A DNA stretch of 64,000 bases from Oncomelania hupensis (GCA_036898135.1 CM072513.1:79318463-79382462); one strand, 5' to 3'; counted from the first letter of the stretch, positions 22,401 to 33,264 are shown. Notes: generated by a model from the sequence alone, not told the origin. Made by a program: numbers and translations.

Positions 22401-25400
22401 GAACATTCCCGGAAGGAGAAGAAATATGTATGACGTAAGTCAGTGATGACGATCTTTAATTCTGATTGGCTGTAATGCGTCATTTCTAGAACGTCCTGTC
22501 GTCATCTCGAATGAGAGAAAAAATTATAAAATGGATGCCCTGTGTGTGGGTAGGGAAGTTGTTGATAGTGAGTTGGAAAGTAAAAAGTAGAGTTGAGAAT
22601 TGTATGCAGATGTTGATGTGTGCTGAATAAAAGTGGAAAACTTCATACGTCGACTTTGTGACTTGTATGCTGATTGAGCAGGCTGCGTGGATAAACGAAT
22701 CTGAGTTACACCCTATCAGGAATTCAGCATTGGGGCTGAATCAAATACTGATAAAGAAAAACACCATAACATCAAACTGAGTGTAACAGCTGCAGTAGGT
22801 TGTTACTACTTTCCCTGTCTGACAACACAAGCCCCAGAATTAGAAGGAAAAAAAAAAGGACAGGTGACTCTATGCTCACTGTATAGCACACACATTCAAA
22901 GGTAAGTTCCCACCTCAAGAATGTGCGCAGGCTTTCTCTGTTAAGACCTATTTATATGGTGTTGATAACTGTCTGATCTCCCTCTCGCCTGCAGTGGTTA
23001 GTAATGTTCAAGGTCATCAGCCTCATGAAGTGGTGTCCCTTTTTGAACATGACTGATGATGAAATCAACTCAACCATAACAGTTCATGATACCCCCCTTC
23101 ACCTCCCACCTAGTCCTCTACGAGTTCATCCCAATTCAGTTTTCCAAATGCAGACCATGCAGTAGTTTGCCAAATTCAAATTTGAAGCCTGAATCCACTG
23201 AAATGGTGGGGAAAACGGACATCAGAGCAACTATCAGCCATTTTTAAGTCTCAATGCAATATTTTTGTTTTACCATGTGGGTTTTACCATGTGGGTTCTG
23301 GAATTGAATAGAATAGACCCAACGTTTCCCGGTGTGCCGTAAGAGGCGACTAACAGGGGTGATGTCAGTGCGGCATCACTGGGCGAAAGTCTTCTACACA
23401 GAAGTGACCGGCCAGGACGGAGGAACCTCATGTTACTACAGGTTCAACGAACAGGTGCTCGGGGCCAAGGCGAGCCACACTGTATTCGTGGATATCAGCT
23501 GTGGCCAACAGCCTGGAGAGGATTGGGCCCTGCTAGGTCTTTCTTGCCCAAGACACACACAGCGAATTGCGCTGGAAAGGCCTAGGTGAAACAATGACCG
23601 ACTATGTTTTCTAGATAATAATTAATAAACAGCAAGCATGGAGCTGACATCAACTGTGGACGTACCTGCCAGGCCTTGCTTGTTGCCGGTGACAACAAAG
23701 GAACTGAAGCGCTGTTTACGACCAAGGTTGCCAGTCATGTTGGTCACCAGTTTAAACTGAAAATGAGTTTACGCACGCAGTCATGATCGGCCATTTCAGC
23801 TTGAGTTATAGAGTTTTCTCTAAGGGAGAAAAGTTGGGGACCTCCCTTTCCTCAGGGTGGCTTCATGAGGGCAATGTCTATCTCTTCAGCCTTTGTGGCT
23901 TTATCTTTTCTGGTTATAAACAGACTCATTCACAACTGAGTGAAACGGTTATTATTGTTGTTTGTAGTTTAAGTTTATTTTTCTTCGATCTCTATTCTTT
24001 TGAGTTCAACTAAACAAAAAGTTTGAGAATAGCCTCCTCCTCCTCATCATCATCATCAACATCATCATTCAGGATGCACCCATTGTACCAAGGTACCCGC
24101 GCACTCAAGATACATTTCAATCTTCGCTGTTTAGCATGTACAGGATATATCGGGATATCGTGAAGATACCCTTTTTATTCAATTCGAGAACTATGCTGAC
24201 TAGCCCAAATTCAGTCATTTCTATGACAGAATGTTTCTCTACAAGATTGTGCTCTTTCTGTCACAAAAACCCAGTGACCTTCTTGGATCATCAAATGGTA
24301 TAAAGGCAAGTGATGACACTATCCGACATCAACAAAGGGTTTGAAAATACACCCAAACAGTTCGAAAAAGACAGTTGACCTAAATAAAAGAAAGTTTGAC
24401 CTAATTCATCTCCTAGAGAAGCCGAAAGTTGTTTTTCAAAACAGTTATTTTATCCGGGTATTCAAACTGTCTTTATGTTGACCATTATTGATCAGCCTAA
24501 AGCACTATTTTCAGGAATTTCCGCTGTTGGTGGCTATATGAACTAGTTAATAATGGGCTCAAGATGTAGGATGGGATTGTTGCACAGCTGTGCCTTTAAC
24601 TGTATCTTGAATGTGCTGGTAGCCATGAGCATTACCTCCAGGATACGAATGTGCTGGTAGCCATACGCATTACCTCCAGGATACTATTCTATTCTCGAAC
24701 TTTTTCATCACCATCATCATAATCGTCATTATTTAGTATGCTATGCTATTCTCGAACTTTTTCTTCCGTTGAACTAAAAAGAACAGTGATATAAGAAAAA
24801 AAAACAGCACACAACAATATCCTTGTTTCACTCATCATCATGCACCTGTTGTAGACGTTTTCTGAAGTAACGACAACTTCCTTCTGGAAGGTATCTTCTG
24901 TGCAGTCGTGATAGCTGACTGGAATACTCTGGGAGACACCTTCTGACAGTCATGCAGGCTATTAGTCATTGATACAGACGGAAGTGACTGAAAGTGAGCT
25001 GATGTTGACGGGATGAAGAGGATTTCGAGAATAAATGAATCCGTTCAATCGAGATTGGTACTGACTGGCGACAGGAAGCGCCCAAATTTAGTAAGATATA
25101 TTACAGGATGTTTATCTACAAGATTGCGCTTTTGCCGTCTCAAAAAAACGATGTCACTTCTTGGATCCTGAAATTGTATGAAACCAAGTAAGGATGCTAT
25201 CCGGCATCAACAATCAGTTTGAAAATATTCTCAAACGGTTCGAAAAGACACTTAACCTAGAAAAATTCACAAGTATGAACTAATTCGTCACCTAGAGGAG
25301 CACAAAGTTGCATTTCAAGACAGTTTTTTTACCCTGGTGTTTAAACTGTCTGTATGTCAACCATTATTTGTCACCCTAAAGCATTATTTTTGTGAATTCC

Positions 25401-28400
25401 AATTGTTTGGTCGCCATATGAACTGTTTTATGAACTGTTTTATACTTATATAAATGCAAAACAATTGAATAAACCGTTTAGCCGTGAGGGGTGACAGAAG
25501 GCTCTGCTACCACATCATCACTGGAACTGCTCCTAGCTATCTTTCCAAACCTTTGACTGTCTATGTTCCTTCTCGGTCTCTCCGCTCCTCTGCAGAGGAA
25601 AGGATGTTCCGTGTACCAGAATACTACAGGGTGAGACACGGTGGTAGAGCTTTCAGTTTCTTCTCCGTTCAGACCTGGAACTCGCTACGTCGATCCGTCC
25701 GTCACAGTCCTTCACTAGCGTCTTTTAAAATGAACTTGAAGACGCATCTTTTAAGAGAGGCCTTTTCTTAGGCGCCATGAGTGAGTGTTGTTAGTTATTT
25801 TTGGTGTTGGGATGTATATGTGGTATTGACCAATGTACGCATGTTGTGTTTACATTTGTTTGTGTAAAGCGTTTTATGATTTTGGAAAGCGCTGTATAAA
25901 TTGCCTGTTATTATTATTATTATTAAGGCGTCTTCCAGAATATTCCCGTCAGCTGTTACAACAATGCAGAAGACATCTTCCAAGAAGCCGTCACTGCTTC
26001 AGAAAACATCTACATCGGGTGCATCATCATCATCATCCTCATCAATCGTCCTCATCATCGTCATCATGAACATCATCATCAATATACGCCTCATCCAAGT
26101 CAGTATAAGTAAGTGGGCTTCTTGTGGCTAAACCTTGCAAAAGGAATGTGAAAGCTAAAGCACTACCTAATCATGCCACAGCTAGGCAGTATAGAATTTC
26201 TTCTGAAACAAAACCAATAGGTTCTTGTGCCATGATCAACTTTTTGTAATTGATTTTTGGTTAGGTATGGAAGGAGAGGAGGGAGAGCAGAGAATCAATA
26301 ATAATTCTTCAGATCAAAGTGACAGAATAGTGCCTAAAATTCAGGAAAGAAAAGAAAACATGACTGTACTTACTTCTAAAACCCTTGTGTCGAACCCTTC
26401 AAATGTGTCTGCAAAACAAAAACACCACAATATTTAGTTAGCTGTAGTCTTCACAACCTTTACCTGTAGTCTACATAACATTTAGATGTAGTCATAACAA
26501 CATTTAGCTGTAATCATCACATCAGCTGCTGTAGTCATTACAACATTTAGTTGTAGTCATCACAACATCAGCTGCTGTAGTCACCACAACATCAGCTATA
26601 GTCTTCACAACATTTATATGTAGTCATCATAACATTTAGCTGTAGTCATCACAACATTTTAGCTGTAGTCATCACAACATTTAGCTAAATATATAAATGC
26701 AAAATGTTAGGGATCGCACTAAGATTTTCAGTTCTGGGTTCATGTATCAGCCTGGGGAACAGTCGAAAGCAAAATTCTCTGAAATCCGGCCGGGGTCCAG
26801 GGCCGCCGTAAGGCCTCTGGTCAGGTGTATCTGGGGGGCGAATCCCCCCAGACAGAAGCTGAATGTTTCATAGCATGTACACCCAAAAAGAATGCTTTTT
26901 GTGAGAGATAATCATGGATGTTTTTCATAATATTCATCATGTGTTCATAAGGACGTTATCATAGTAGTAGTATAAGTAGTAGTAGTAGTTACCCATGACA
27001 TGGAGTGCAGTTACACTTTCGCCATCTTTTCAAGCCATTCCCATTTCCACTTGTTGTTGATTTCCCCTTCTTCAAAAGGGTCTCGGCGGTTAATAATACG
27101 TGAAACACACGACTTGACCATGATAGTACAGTGATTATAACTAACAATGGCGGACAGTGACAAAGGACTGAACTTCATGTGAACCGCCAAACGTTCAACA
27201 TCGCCTTTGCCCGCTGTAGACAAGTGATGCTAGTAAGCCTTATTGGGCAGTGAATTCGATGTAACAAGAGTGGGCGCGGGCGGCACTTTTAGTGACGAGA
27301 AAAAAAAAGCTGGACACGGACATGGATCGAGACTTGGACTTGGATAGATTGCGTTTTGTGATTTTTTTTTTCCTCGGAACTATTTTTTTTCTCGGACCTC
27401 TAATTTTCTCGGGAGTGACGGTACCTTTTCTCGGAAAATCGTGGATCCAAGAAGAGTTCCCCAGGCTGATGTATATAGGGGTATGTGAAAATAATGTCCA
27501 CTGTTGTCATGTCCGCAAATGTACACGCCCTGTCAAAAGAATGCATGACTGCCTACTAGCGCCAAAATATGATAATTACAAATATTATGTGATAATTTAC
27601 AAGTATCATGGGATAATTATAAGGACCAATGAATAATTACAATTATCATTGAAAAATTACAAATATTTCAGGTGATTCTGTTTAATTTTCAGTTTGGCTC
27701 TAGCAATCCACCTGGAAATGCGCCCAAACCAAAAATTGTAATGATCATAATGATAATAATTAAAATTTTTACTTGATATTAAAATTGTTACGTGTTCTGC
27801 GTAATTCACAATAGTAATTATTCATGATTAGTTTTGGTAATGCTTTAGTAGCGCCAAAACCTACCAAGCAGTTTCGTAAAACATTACATACTTACAATTA
27901 ACATGTACAAATTGTAATTATGAGGGGAAAATTACAATTTTCAGTTTTGGCGCATTTCAGACGGATTGCTAGAGCCTAAACTGAAAATTAAACATGATCA
28001 CGCAAAAATATTTGTAATTTTTAGTGATAGTAATAACTATCTCATAATAATTGTAAATGTCTCACAATAATTGTTATTATTATATGAAAATTGTAATTAT
28101 CCGGCTTTGGAGCTAAAAAGGTGTGGCAAATACTGATATTTATTCATTAACACTGTGGATTACCGGTATCTCTGTAAAGTACACATGTTAATTTTAAGTA
28201 TCTGGTGATACTGGTAACTCTGGGTTTTTGGTGCTACAGAATGCACATAATGAACTCAAAATTTAGCAAGGGCCCCTCTTGCTCTCCTCCATCCCTGGCG
28301 AGTAGAAAACACTGGAACTCACAGTCCCTCTCAGGGTCTGGTGGTCCGATGCTGGTTCCTCCCATCTTCGCCCCAGTCCACCCTCGTTGCAGCGCCGGAA

Positions 28401-29202
28401 CCTTGAACCGCCGGAACGAACTTGATCCCTTCTCCCGCATCTCTTTCACCTTGCTCTGGTAGTCAGGGTCAGCGGGTAACTCCTTGATGCTGATGACCTC
28501 ACGACCTTTGACCACAGGGGCGTTGAGGCCAGGCCATACCATGCCCTCTTTGCCTAAAATATTAACATGAAACAAACCTGCGGTTCTGGAATCTTCGCAC
28601 AGCACAATGAAAATCTCTCTTCCCCCCCGAAATATGACCAGCATCAGTTTAGATTAGTTACTTCTACAATTCTTAGATGTTAGCAACAATTATGAGAGCA
28701 GCTACATTGGTTGTGGTTATGGATGTGGTTTCCTGTCTTTTTGGTCTTTCACGAGTCTGTCAGTGTCACAGAGATCAACAATGCACGACTCCTAATCTGT
28801 GTTTGGGAAAGCGGCACGTATAGTGTCTGAGGCATGTTTTCCTCTTCATGCATTCCATCGCACAGATTTTAAAGATCCTAACACTCATTTCCTAGATTGG
28901 CGAGTGCCAGCAAAATAAATACTCTCATCAGATGCTTCTCTCCCTTCTCTGGTCACCCAGAATTATGCTCAATTGTCTGGGTTATCAGACGATGTGCCTA
29001 AGTGGGCGCTTCAGCCAGCTGGGGTTAGATCCTTGAGCTGGGCTATATAAGAACGATGAATAAATAATTCTAGCCGACTTACCCATGCCAATGATTTGGC
29101 CTTTGTTGAGATTGATCTTCCTACGTCGGCCTTTCCCTCGCCCTCGCTTTCTGCCAGCGTTACTCACTCCAGACACTCCACTCCATAAGTCATCGGCCGT
29201 CA
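15967..29202 (-). CDS. MRPS5: Mitochondrial small-subunit ribosomal protein uS5m (gene span, ten exons)
   Basis: Component of the mitochondrial ribosome small subunit; the bacterial S5 counterpart helps hold decoding accuracy and mRNA entry. Ten minus-strand exons join in phase at every border: 29202-29083, 28553-28323, 26408-26374, 23756-23666, 21406-21360, 18297-18240, 17778-17716, 17123-16981, 16807-16640, 16143-15967. All introns are GT-AG. The product, about 377 residues as seen, carries a TADDLW segment, a basic RKRGRGKGRRRK stretch, GQIIGMGKEGMVWPGLN, GPPDPE, an S5 N-terminal fold segment (FKLVTNMTGNLGRK), GYALAKAP, and an S5 C-terminal segment (KCHRAIKTMCEVIGIEDL, KVEGSTKN). A mitochondrial-specific extension containing QETHQELAD follows. 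The order matches animal MRPS5 throughout. The N-terminus with its targeting peptide is incomplete here (see 33957-34014). Introns hold a solo LTR, MITEs and LINE pieces; codon sense is intact. Confidence 0.95.
16640..16807 (-). CDS. MRPS5: MRPS5 exon 9 (of those seen)
   Basis: 56 codons, phase 0 at both ends. QETHQELAD straddles the preceding border; then KLNVVELRSEMDYVPLVVA. Donor GTAAGC. Confidence 0.95.
16981..17123 (-). CDS. MRPS5: MRPS5 exon 8 (S5 C-terminal domain core)
   Basis: Encodes VGLTKCHRAIKTMCEVIGIE and, after DLTA, KVEGSTKNVQNICKAFF, the most conserved part of the uS5 C-terminal domain. Donor CAG|GTCAGT. Confidence 0.96.
17280..17475 (+). repeat. Dispersed repeat family B, copy 1
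   Basis: Contains GGCTAGCTATAAATAGCTTC and GCAAGCTATAAATAGCCCGC about 65 bp apart. An inverted copy lies at 52127-52320 with the same two palindromic CTATAAATAG motifs. Intronic in MRPS5. Confidence 0.75.
17716..17778 (-). CDS. MRPS5: MRPS5 exon 7
   Basis: 63 bp; reads VFHNFYSKEKQTALFVHKAA across split codons at both ends. Acceptor TGTTTCAG, donor GTGAGTAC. Confidence 0.92.
18240..18297 (-). CDS. MRPS5: MRPS5 exon 6
   Basis: 58 bp; reads AKNMAAQRLRYIDRYNGHT, matching the AKN...HYI/RYI..Y segment of uS5m. Acceptor TTTTTCAG, donor GTTTGG (weak at +3/+4). Confidence 0.92.
18422..18474 (-). repeat. Family A, 3'-terminal fragment
   Basis: TTGCTTTAGGTCCAGCGGAC and then GAGCCAAATCAGGACCAG, the complement of the 3' end of the copy at 8590-9116. 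Confidence 0.7.
18740..19345 (+). repeat. Dispersed repeat family D with TGACCTTGACCT motifs
   Basis: Many TGACCT hexamers, e.g. AATGACCTTGACCTCAGG near 18880 and TTTGACCTTGACCTTGAAGG near 19330. An inverted copy is at 43190-43430, sharing the CAGCCATTCCACTGTA block. Intronic in MRPS5; no open frame of note. Confidence 0.7.
19740..19774. repeat. (CT)n microsatellite
   Basis: Short CT run directly before the LINE C-terminal fragment. Confidence 0.8.
19780..20170 (+). mobile_element. LINE ORF2 C-terminal fragment
   Basis: Reads RFDFYASFKRVFKAASYF, then FFCPVCQERPEDEIHILF and YNPYDELRDDV, then a stop, with homologous-looking sequence beyond. The CPxC...H pattern followed by a cysteine (here lost, EYN) and YxxLR is the zinc-knuckle-like tail of L1/Tx1-type LINE proteins. 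Dead copy in an MRPS5 intron. Confidence 0.55.
20900..21055. repeat. CT/TC-rich low-complexity stretch
   Basis: Three CTCTCT runs within 150 bp; another follows at 21325-21358, directly abutting an MRPS5 donor site. Confidence 0.85.
21163..21205 (-). repeat. Family A, 3'-terminal fragment
   Basis: GGGTCCAGCGGACTGTAAAG then GAGCCGAATCAGGA, complementary to the end of the copy at 53000-53590. Confidence 0.6.
21360..21406 (-). CDS. MRPS5: MRPS5 exon 5 (small)
   Basis: 47 bp; split Gly then YALAKAPNAKASLRK, the GFSIGKA-like segment of uS5. Acceptor TTTTGCTTTCAG, donor GTGAGAG next to a GA-rich microsatellite. Confidence 0.93.
22188..22788 (+). mobile_element. Solo LTR of the Gmr1-like family
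   Basis: 601 bp, TGTTACGTTG to GTGTAACA, flanked by GCTGC on both sides (22183-22187, 22789-22793). It aligns along its length to the complement of the 635-bp LTRs (for example TGCAAAGTATTCAATAATGG near 22230 and GTGGAAAACTTCATACGTCG near 22632) with many differences. No internal sequence, so LTR-LTR recombination removed it. Lies in an MRPS5 intron, opposite to the gene. Confidence 0.93.
23666..23756 (-). CDS. MRPS5: MRPS5 exon 4 (S5 N-terminal domain)
   Basis: 91 bp; reads FKLVTNMTGNLGRKQRFSSF, then VVTGNKQGLAG. This is the strand-turn segment of the uS5 N-terminal domain (VxGNxxG). Acceptor TTTTCAG, donor GTACGT. Confidence 0.96.
24160..25440. repeat. Diverged duplication, two units about 900 bp apart
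   Basis: 24180-24545 and 25080-25435 align in the same direction: TACAAGATTGTGCTCTTTCT vs TACAAGATTGCGCTTTTGCC, then TATCCGACATCAAC vs TATCCGGCATCAAC. The spacer has a two-copy 41-bp repeat at 24609-24690 (TGTGCTGGTAGCCAT). No coding content. Confidence 0.75.
25484..25925 (+). mobile_element. CR1/L2-like LINE 3' end
   Basis: Encodes the C-terminal piece DRRLCYHIITGTAP, then RVRHGGRAFSFFSVQTWNSL and LRREAFS-type ending (FKMNLKTHLLREAFS). A 3' tail GGAAAGCGCTGTATAAATTG plus (ATT)n follows. 5'-truncated; intronic. Confidence 0.8.
26374..26408 (-). CDS. MRPS5: MRPS5 micro-exon
   Basis: Only 35 bp: split Tyr, then TFEGFDTRVLE, the YEDFDTRILE-like segment of animal uS5m. Acceptor GTTTTGCAG, donor GTAAGTAC; phases match the exons at 28323 and 23756 exactly. 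Confidence 0.9.
26436..26690. repeat. Minisatellite, unit about 22 bp
   Basis: About ten imperfect copies of ACAACATTTAGCTGTAGTCA-type units, some carrying CATCAGCTGCTGTAGTCA. Just upstream of the MRPS5 micro-exon on the gene strand. Confidence 0.88.
26748..27468. mobile_element. TIR element with 6-bp TSD, copy 2
   Basis: Left CAGCCTGGGGAAC and right GTTCCCCAGGCTG form a perfect 13-bp inverted repeat; ATGTAT flanks both sides (26742-26747, 27469-27474). Its left subterminal block CTCTGAAATCCGGCCGGGG and right-end CTCGGA repeats match the element at 1492-8069. The middle differs completely from copy 1. Confidence 0.8.
27560..28112. mobile_element. Long-inverted-repeat MITE
   Basis: The left arm (27560-27724) and right arm (27948-28112) are imperfect complements. 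TTTAATTTTCAGTTTGGCTC and CTAGCAATCC on the left face GGATTGCTAGAGCCTAAACT and GAAAATTAAAC on the right. AT-rich with repeated AATTGTAATTAT-like motifs. Confidence 0.7.
28323..28553 (-). CDS. MRPS5: MRPS5 exon 2 (of those seen)
   Basis: 231 bp; GKEGMVWPGLNAPVVKGREV..., then SSSFRRFKVPALQRGWTG and GPPDPERD. The GWxG...SIGPPDP segment is typical of mitochondrial uS5. Acceptor ATATTTTAG, donor GTGAGTTCC; the exon ends one base into a codon. Confidence 0.94.
29083..29202 (-). CDS. MRPS5: MRPS5 exon 1 of those securely identified
   Basis: 120 bp; split Leu, TADDLWSGVSGVSNAGRKRG, RGKGRRRKINLNKGQIIGMG. Acceptor TTTGCAG. Its leading split codon requires at least one more exon upstream, ending one base into a codon. 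Confidence 0.93.
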
Positions 29203-29940
29203 CTGCAAAGCAAACGTAAGATTTAAACTCTGAAAGAGCATGTGTTTTTTTTCAAAACCTGTAGCGTAGCAACCTAAATTCTTTCTTAATCTAGCAAAAT
29301 GAGCTTAATTTTATGTGTTTGAAACTTTTAAGGATGTGCTGAAGATCTGTATTGCAACATGATGTTTTGCAGTGTTATCAGTGCAAGTGAAAATATAACA
29401 TTATACTCCTGAGAGAGAGGTACTCGCAGTCGCCTATGTGTGCTAGAGGGAGTGCTCCTCAATGTTTGTGTGTTTGTGAGTGACATAGTGCAAGTCTGGT
29501 ATTTTGGCGAGTTGGGTATTGGTGTGTTTGTGATGGAACGCCGGTCATCGTGGTGCCAATTTCTTTGGAATTAGTCAACGGACAGAGGAACTATGGCGCA
29601 ATTTCACTTCTTGTTTTGGACATTTTTCATCTTTTTCAGCCAATAAGCACAACTCAGGCATCACCACGCCGCGAGTCTACCCCATGGTTGCTCTCCTGCG
29701 CGTGCGGTTCATGCCCTACTGCAGCCGTCTTCAGCGGCACAGCCGCGCACCTGTGTTGTGTACGATAGAGACAAACTGTTGTTGCTCCAGCCGTGCGGTT
29801 CTGAACTCGCTCTACCGGTGTGCAACACACAGCGTCTTCTCGGTATACACGAACAGTCAACTGTGTGCTCGTCAAAACATAAAAAACACAAGCTTTACAG
29901 AGCTGGACGTCGCCGGTTTTAGCGCGGTAGGCCTATCCCA

Positions 29941-31695
29941 GTGATTATCACTGCCGATCGCGACCTTCACTGCATCGCTGGCACGTACCTCTCAACATCA
30001 CCCTTAGCCACAGGCGCACGGCAGTGCAATAACGATACGAACATTTTTCCTTCATCCTCACCCACCCCTTCAAGCGATCGACGTCAGAGTAGGCCTAACC
30101 CTAATGTGAACTTTAACATCTTGATCACCGTTCCTCTTCTACCCCCCATACCTGATCCCACGCATAACAAAGGACTTAAAATTGCTTCTTTCAATGCACA
30201 GTCACTGGGCCCCACATGCAGAGAGAAACGAACTGCAACTGCTGCCTTCATTGTAGAGGAGGATGTTGATATGATGTTTGTTGTAGAGACATGGTTTAAG
30301 GCGCGTGGTGACGAGGCCCTGTGTGCAGATATTACGCCCAGCGGCTATGCCGTACATTCGTGTCCGCGCTCTAATCGCAGGGGTGGCATAGCCGTTGTCT
30401 ACAAGCAGAGCCTGGCTCCACACCTGACATTTAAATCTTCGTTTTCCTTCACACATTCTACCTTTGAACTGCTCCAAGTGTCTGTCACCTCTCCACAGAG
30501 TGTTTTGCATTTTATGTGCACCTACCGTCCAGGAACGTCCCAAAAGAACAAACAAACTGAAAAAATGTTTTTCGAACAATTTCCCGATCTGCTAGACTAC
30601 AGCAACTCTCTTCATGGCAATTTGTGTTTGCTTGGGGATTTCAATTTTCATGTTGATTGTTCTCGCCAACGAAGTGCTGCTAAGTTTTTAGAACAAATTC
30701 AGATGTATGATTTAGAACAGACAGTGACTGAGCCTACTCATGTAAAAGGTCATGCACTTGATCTTGTGATTGTAAGATCTACTGATGATGTTCATGTGTC
30801 CACTGAGGTAACTCACGACCTAGAGTCCGACCATTTTTGTGTGCTTTTGCACTTTAACATGACCCTTCCCCTACCCTCCCCAATGTACGCCACAGTCCAC
30901 AACATATGCGCCATTCATAGGGCTGCGTTCAGAGCGGATCTGCAGGAAGCGCTAGCGCAGCCCGAGGGTTGCACTGCTGACCGGTACAACGCCGCCCTGC
31001 GGTTAGTGCTGGACAAACACGCTGCCGCCACCCATCATAAAGTTCCCACTAGGAAGCCTTCCCCCTGGTTTAGCCTTGTCAGCAAAGAGCTGCTTCAGGC
31101 CAAACTTAATAGACGTAATGCTGAAAAACAGTGGCAAGCTACTCGCCTTACCGTCCACCAACAAATTTACAAGAAAGCAAAACAATTTGTTACAGCTCTT
31201 GTCCACCAAGCCAAAAGCCTATTCTATTGTACCAAAATTGATGAAGCGCAGTCTAGCAAAGAGTTGTATAAAATCACAAATGGTCTCTGTGCCAGAACAA
31301 AAGCCACTCAGCTCCCCACCACATACCCTTCTTCTTGTCTCCCCGGTGTTCTCTCCGACTTCTTTGTGAGTAAGATTGAAAAACTCAGAAAAGAACTTGA
31401 CTCCCAGCCCTCTGTTCCGTTTTCTCTTGGCAAGCCCTTTCAGGGCGAACCTTTCACTTCTTTCTCTCCTGTCACAGAGTCTGACGTCCTGAAGGTCGTC
31501 AAAGCCTCTGCTCCCAAAACATGTGACCTAGATCCCATCCCTACCTCACTCCTCTTTGAATTTCTGGATGTAGTCCTTCCTTCTCTCACTCAAGTCATCA
31601 ACAATTCTCTCACCTCTGGCTCTTTTCCTGACGTCTTCAATCCGCTCTTGTCAAGCCTCTTCTCAAAAAGCCTTCTCTCGACCCAAATGACCTAA
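29941..31695 (+). pseudogene. LINE ORF2 N-terminal part: apurinic endonuclease
   Basis: Contains KIASFNAQSLG, VVETWF, CTYRPGTS, LLGDFNFHVD, HALDLVIVRS and LESDHF, the conserved catalytic blocks of APE-type LINE endonucleases. The start of the RT region follows (PKTCDLDPIPTSLL). The frame shifts near 31650 just before PDVF..., after which the expected LxPxxK segment is read in another frame. This break makes the copy inactive, though the rest is well preserved. Chosen as one product with 31750-33033. Confidence 0.85.
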
Positions 31696-31749
31696 AAAAT
31701 TTTAGGCCTATATCAAATGTATCCTTTGTTTCCAAAATCATAGAAAAAA

Positions 31750-33033
31750 TTGTTCTTTCTTAACTCAATGCACACCTGTCTTCAAACAACCTTCTTGATC
31801 CTCTTCACTCCGCTTACAGACCTAGACATAGTACAGAAACTGCTCTTGTTAAAATCACTAATGATCTCCTCCTCTCCCTTGATCAAGGCAAACTCTGTTC
31901 TTGCTCTGTTAGACCTTTCGTCAGCATTTGACACCATAGATCACACTATTCTCATTGACCGTCTGCAACACACTTTTGGCCTTCGTGGCACAGTTCTTGA
32001 CTGGCTCACGTCATACATTACTGACAGACAACAAACTGTTTACGTTGACAATGACCGCTCTGATCCTGCTCCGATCCTCTGTGGCGTGCCGCAAGGATCG
32101 GTTTTGGGTCCTGTCCTCTTTGTTCTGTACACATCCCCTCTTTCTGACATCATCGATTCTCACTCTGTCAATCATCATTCCTTTGCGGACGATACACAAC
32201 TTCATAAACCTTGTGACCCACAGGATCTTGGCATTACAATAAATTCGATGCAAGAGTGCATCTGTGATGTCAAGTCTTGGATGACGTTCAACAAATTGAA
32301 ACTTAATGACGAAAAGACAGAAGCCATAATTATTTCATCTCCTCGCATAACATCTCAGCTTCCATCTTCCTTTGTTGTTGGTAACTCTGTTGTCCAGTTT
32401 TCTGATTCTGTCAAAAACTTGGGCGTGATTTTGGACTCTCACCTGACTATGCAAGCTCACATTCAAACTCTAATCCGAAACCTAAATTTTGAACTCCGTC
32501 GAATCAACAGCATCCGTCACTTTCTGTCTGCCAAAGCCACTCAAACTCTTGTCTCAGCTTTCATTCTCTCACGGCTTGACTATTGTAACTCTCTCTTCTG
32601 TGGTTGCCCGGACTATCTATTGCAAAGACTTCAAAAGATTCAAAATAATGCCGCCCGTCTCATTCTTCGCATTCCAAAATCTGCCCATATAACTCCTCAT
32701 CTTAAATCCCTACACTGGCTTCCCATTGAACAAAGAATTGAGTACAAAATTGCTTGCCTCTGCTTCAATGCTCTCTCTTCATCCGGCCCTTCTTATCTCA
32801 AAACCATGGTTAACCCCTACATACCCTCTAGAACCCTTCGATCTTCTTCTGCCCAAAATCTCTCCATTCCACGAGTGAACAAGTCCTTTGGCAAACGCTC
32901 ATTTTCATTTTCTGATCCCACCGTCTGGAACTCCCTTCCCATGTCTCTCCATTCTTCCCAAACATCTGCTGCCTTTCGTTCTGGCCTCAAGACCCATCTG
33001 TTCAAACGTTCCTTTGATGACATCACAATTTAA
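31750..33033 (+). pseudogene. LINE ORF2 C-terminal part: reverse transcriptase
   Basis: RT blocks ALLDLSSAFDTIDH, GVPQGSVLGPVLFVLYTSPL and HHSFADDTQLH, with the catalytic FADD. A thumb/C-terminal region follows (RLDYCNSLFCGCP, LKSLHWLPIEQRIEYKIACL, TVWNSLPMSL, TFLFKRSF-like end). The HSAYRPRHSTETALVK block is read in a different frame between about 31790 and 31900, so two frameshifts separate it from the endonuclease. Confidence 0.88.
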
Positions 33034-33046
33034 ATTCGTGTTGAAC

Positions 33047-33048
33047 TT

Positions 33049-33091
<43 letters not shown>

Positions 33092-33102
33092 GTGTGTGTG
33101 TT
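33047..33102. repeat. (TG)n microsatellite in LINE 3' UTR
   Basis: About 27 GT units with one GC interruption. Confidence 0.92.
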
Positions 33103-33264
33103 TATTATGTAATTACATTCTGTATGTTTTGTTTACCATGTTTTTTTATATTGTTATTGTTTAGTCATTTTAGTTCTTAGAAGAAGTGTCTTATGTGAAT
33201 GTAAAGCGCTCTGAGCTTTCATTAGAAAGGGCGCTATAAATGTTAATTATTATTATTATTATTA

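Larger units (their letters stand above)
29410..33262 (+). mobile_element. Near full-length CR1/L2-like LINE
   Basis: Endonuclease and reverse transcriptase are in order on the plus strand, followed by a 3' UTR with a (TG)n run (33047-33102) and the tail GTAAAGCGCTCTGAGC, GGGCGCTATAAATG, (ATT)n. The 5' border near 29410 is a guess; 29410-29940 may be 5' UTR or an ORF1 remnant. It sits inside the 5' part of the MRPS5 gene, opposite in orientation. Confidence 0.82.

Noticed and set aside
23323..23590. GC-rich 85-codon open stretch in an MRPS5 intron
   Set aside because: No domain recognised and no splice sites consistent with an exon; the start (CGTTTCCCGGTGTGCCGTAA) looks like a dispersed repeat, but no second copy lies in this window.
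29654..29944. Overlapping open frames on both strands before the LINE endonuclease
   Set aside because: Possibly LINE 5' UTR or ORF1 remains; neither strand shows a motif, and no MRPS5 exon in the required phase was found here.
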